Assembly (NCBI GenBank): GCA_021828605.1
Contig: JAJZEG010000007.1
Coordinates: 1 to 16,053, forward strand
Length of the DNA: 16,053 bases
DNA from: Pseudomonadota bacterium
GTDB taxonomy: Bacteria > Pseudomonadota > Alphaproteobacteria > Acetobacterales > Acetobacteraceae
Reading direction: 5' to 3'
The position numbers were made by a program, and so were the translations under genes. Of this stretch, positions 14,140 to 16,053 are shown piece by piece (position 1 is the first letter of the stretch; the number at the start of each line of letters is the position of its first letter). The notes under the pieces were generated by a model. The model did not search any database. It had not been told where the DNA came from and worked only from the letters and a program-made list of their open reading frames with translations.

Positions 14140-15048
14140 ATGCAGAGGGTGATGAATAAAACCATTGCAAAACCGGTCTCGGCGCCGCGCGACCCGTTGC
14201 TGGTGGCGCTCGGCGAGCGGGTGCGTTTGCTGCGCGCCCGCAAAGCGATGCCGCGCCGCATGCTGGCGCAAACGGCGCTGGTGTCCGAACGGCATTTGGC
14301 TAATTTGGAAAGCGGCTTGGGCAATGTTTCGGTGTTGGTGCTGCAAATGGTGGCCCAAGCCCTTGATTGTCCGATTGCCGAATTGCTCGGCGATGAAACC
14401 ACCGCCAGCCCCGAATGGCTGATGATCCGCGAATCGTTGCGCGGGCGCCCGGTTGAGGATTTGCAAAAGGCGCAGCGTGCGTTGGAAGCCTTGTTCGATT
14501 CCACGGCTTCGACCACCAGCCGTTTGGACCGGATTGCCCTGATCGGGTTGCGCGGGGCCGGTAAATCGAGCCTCGGTAAGCTGCTCGCCCAGGCGCTGAA
14601 CCGGCCCTTTATTGAGCTGGGGCGCGAGATTACCCGCCTTGCCGGGGGGTCGCTGGTTGAAATCCAGGATTTATATGGGCCAACCGCCTATCGCCGCTAT
14701 GAGCGGCAAGCGCTCGAGGCCGCGCTGCGACATGCGGCCCCGGTGGTGATTGAGACCTCGGGGGGGCTGGTGTCGAACCCGACTAATTTCAGCCTGCTGC
14801 TTGGGAATTGCTTCACCATTTGGCTGCGCGCCGCACCCGAGGACCATATGCAGCGGGTGATCGATCAGGGTGATTTGCGCCCGATTGAAGATAGCAACGC
14901 GGCGATGGATGATTTGCGGATGATCCTTGCCGGGCGGGCGGCTTTTTACGCTAAAGCGGATTTGATTTTCGATACCAGCGGCACGAACGTGCAGGCAAGT
15001 TTTGAAAAATTGCTGTCCGCCGTTAAAACGGCCCTGCATCACGCCTAG
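14140..15048 (+). CDS. XRE-type HTH regulator fused to a shikimate-kinase-like domain (BzdR/BoxR-like)
   Basis: This 302-residue two-domain protein has an XRE-family helix-turn-helix at about 25-85 (R-V-R-L-L-R-A-R ... S-E-R-H-L-A-N-L-E-S-G). A linker follows, then a P-loop kinase fold with Walker A G-L-R-G-A-G-K-S-S at 136-144, Y-R-R-Y-E at 184-188, S-G-G at 207-209 and a lid-like L-R-P at 246-248. Against shikimate kinase, the shikimate-binding aspartate after strand 2 is missing (I-E-L-G-R-E-I at 158-164), while an arginine equivalent to R58 and the lid arginine remain. This architecture is that of BzdR and BoxR, repressors that sense benzoyl-CoA. No benzoate genes are visible, so the effector here is open. 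ATG codons at 14140 and 14152 are both possible; neither has a well-spaced ribosome binding site. Confidence 0.88.
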   Translation: MQRVMNKTIAKPVSAPRDPLLVALGERVRLLRARKAMPRRMLAQTALVSERHLANLESGLGNVSVLVLQMVAQALDCPIAELLGDETTASPEWLMIRESLRGRPVEDLQKAQRALEALFDSTASTTSRLDRIALIGLRGAGKSSLGKLLAQALNRPFIELGREITRLAGGSLVEIQDLYGPTAYRRYERQALEAALRHAAPVVIETSGGLVSNPTNFSLLLGNCFTIWLRAAPEDHMQRVIDQGDLRPIEDSNAAMDDLRMILAGRAAFYAKADLIFDTSGTNVQASFEKLLSAVKTALHHA

Positions 15049-15104
15049 GGCAATAATCACCTGAATGGAATCGCAAAATTCCATTCAGGTGATTGAAATT
15101 GCTC
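15048..15104. terminator. Long near-perfect hairpin between convergent genes
   Basis: AATCACCTGAATGGAAT at 15055-15071 and its exact reverse complement at 15078-15094 form a 17-bp perfect stem with a 6-nt loop. GGGCAAT (15048-15054) pairs with ATTGCTC (15098-15104), with one G-U and a 3-nt bulge, to lengthen the stem to 24 pairs. It begins at the last base of the regulator stop codon, so it probably ends that transcript. No clear T-run follows. Such a long perfect palindrome may instead be a dispersed repeat. Confidence 0.6.
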
Positions 15105-15118
15105 GCCAAAATATGAGC

Positions 15119-15149
15119 AGAGTGTTTCTCATCATGTGAGAAACACTCT
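15119..15149. terminator. Second perfect hairpin overlapping the permease stop codon
   Basis: AGAGTGTTTCTCA at 15119-15131 and TGAGAAACACTCT at 15137-15149 form a perfect 13-bp stem with a 5-nt loop. The permease stop codon lies at 15148-15150. Read on the minus strand, the stem is followed a few bases later by the T-rich ATATTTTGG, which fits a terminator for the permease. A small stem TGCTC/GAGCA (15100-15104 and 15115-15119) lies between the two large hairpins. Confidence 0.6.
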
Positions 15150-16053
15150 AAACGAAGGCGCCGCCCAGGGCGATGAGCACCACCCCGATCGAGACCATAA
15201 TGAGCCCCGCGACTTCTCCGCGTTTGGTGCGTTCGCGCAGGAAAAAATGCCCGACGGCGAGGGTGAATAAAATCTCGATCTGGCCAAAGCCGCGCACCAA
15301 GGCGACATTGGTGAGGGCGAATCCGGCGAACCACAAAGCCGAACCGAGCGCCGAGAGCACCCCAATCGGCGCGCCCAGCCGCCATAGACGCAAGGATGCG
15401 CGCAAATCGGCGGGGGTGCGCCACGCCATGTAACCGCCTTGGATGAGGGTTTGCAGGAGGTTGGTCATGGTGAGCAGGAGCACCGCTTGCAGCATGATCG
15501 GCACCCCGCGCGGCAAAGTGAGCGACGCCGCCCGCAGAGAGACGGCGGTGATGGCAAACGCGGTGCCGGCGCCGAGCCCGCACAAAGCGGCGGGCTGCAC
15601 CGAGGCGCGCGCCAGCCCTGCGAGTGATTTGACCTGCCCGGCCAGGGATAAGGCCATGACCCCGGCCAGGGCCAGGAAAATCCCGGCAATCGCGACCGGG
15701 GCTAAATGCGCGCCCTGAAACAGCACCGAAATCACCACTAATTGCGCCGCTTCGGTTTTGGCGTAGGCAGTGCCGACCACGAAACTCCGATAGGCGAAGG
15801 CGCGGATGAGCAAAACCGTGCCAAAAATCTGTCCCACCCCGCCGATCAGGCAGAGGGTGAGAAATTCCAGATGAATCGCCGGGAGGTGTTGGCCGAGCAG
15901 CAATAAAGCGCCTACCAGCAACAGGCCATCGATGGGGAGCGCATAGATATAGCGCACAAACCCGGCAGCGCCCGCCGGCAACACGCCGCGCAGCCGCGCT
16001 TGCAAGGCGGTGCGCCACACCTGAAACAAGGCGGCGCCGGTGGTGACCACGAC
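15148..16053 (-). CDS. EamA/DMT-superfamily permease, 5' end at or beyond the right edge
   Basis: At least 300 residues of a highly hydrophobic protein with about ten predicted membrane segments, arranged as two similar halves typical of the drug/metabolite transporter (EamA) fold. Recognisable parts are A-A-L-F-Q-V-W-R-T-A-L-Q near the N-terminus, F-V-R-Y-I-Y-A-L-P at the first helix pair, A-Y-A-K-T-E-A-A-Q in the middle of half one and L-R-E-R-T-K-R-G-E at the last loop. The family moves small metabolites across the inner membrane by a secondary mechanism; the cargo is unknown. A GTG at 16050 could start it, but homologues usually carry several residues before this point and the frame stays open to the edge, so I treat it as 5'-incomplete. 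It converges on the regulator gene. Confidence 0.87.
   Translation of the reverse strand, partial: VVVTTGAALFQVWRTALQARLRGVLPAGAAGFVRYIYALPIDGLLLVGALLLLGQHLPAIHLEFLTLCLIGGVGQIFGTVLLIRAFAYRSFVVGTAYAKTEAAQLVVISVLFQGAHLAPVAIAGIFLALAGVMALSLAGQVKSLAGLARASVQPAALCGLGAGTAFAITAVSLRAASLTLPRGVPIMLQAVLLLTMTNLLQTLIQGGYMAWRTPADLRASLRLWRLGAPIGVLSALGSALWFAGFALTNVALVRGFGQIEILFTLAVGHFFLRERTKRGEVAGLIMVSIGVVLIALGGAFV

Noticed and set aside
15023..16018. A 331-codon minus-strand frame overlapping the DMT permease in another frame
   Set aside because: It is Arg/Ala/His-rich without membrane segments, whereas the chosen frame gives a coherent ten-helix EamA protein ending at the hairpin.
1..16053. tRNA genes, rRNA, CRISPR arrays, transposases, phage genes, toxin-antitoxin or defence systems
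   Set aside because: Nothing in either strand supports any of these; all sizeable coding regions have ordinary assignments.

Overview
The window reads as a chromosomal segment of an alphaproteobacterium. The twin-arginine export signal, the alphaproteobacterial-type DnaE with a degenerate PHP domain, the fused helix-turn-helix/shikimate-kinase regulator and the moderately high GC all fit. Acetobacterales/Rhodospirillales is my best guess, but I cannot prove the family from sequence alone. There is no rRNA, tRNA, CRISPR array, transposase or phage gene.

Layout, left to right. (1) 1-332, minus: the N-terminal part of a protein with a 'GWA' beta-sandwich domain, running off the left edge. (2) 367-1173, plus: a promoter, a GC-rich structured leader, and the ribosomal protein genes rpmI (L35) and rplT (L20). 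(3) 1205-3071, minus: a translationally coupled pair, an LpxH-like metallophosphoesterase followed by a GT4 glycosyltransferase, probably acting on lipids or envelope. (4) 3232-4236, plus: a CurA/LTB4DH-type NADPH-dependent reductase. (5) 4373-10640, plus: a complete branched-chain-amino-acid-type (HAAT) ABC transporter in the order livG, livF, substrate-binding protein, livH, livM, followed by an amidase-signature hydrolase with an intact Ser-Ser-Lys triad. (6) 10684-14103, plus: the replicative DNA polymerase III alpha subunit, dnaE. (7) 14140-15048, plus: a BzdR/BoxR-like regulator (XRE-type HTH fused to a shikimate-kinase-like domain). (8) 15148-16053, minus: an EamA/DMT permease cut by the right edge.

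The accessory heart of the window is the transporter-amidase unit. The sequence suggests an exported binding protein that captures a small amide-containing or carboxylic compound, import through LivHM/LivGF, and cytoplasmic hydrolysis by the amidase. It is preceded by a cluster of palindromes (4261-4309) that could be an operator. A 55-nt inverted repeat begins in the last codons of livF, before the binding-protein gene. The HTH/shikimate-kinase regulator about 3.5 kb downstream belongs to a family that senses aromatic acyl-CoA. A link to the transporter is possible but unproven.

The most striking non-coding structure is at 15048-15149. Two long, almost perfect palindromes and a small third hairpin fill the gap between two convergent genes. 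I found no clearly new multi-gene defence or mobile system. The best leads are the transporter-amidase unit, the orphan sensor-kinase-like regulator, the palindromic elements, and a possible leaderless start for dnaE.
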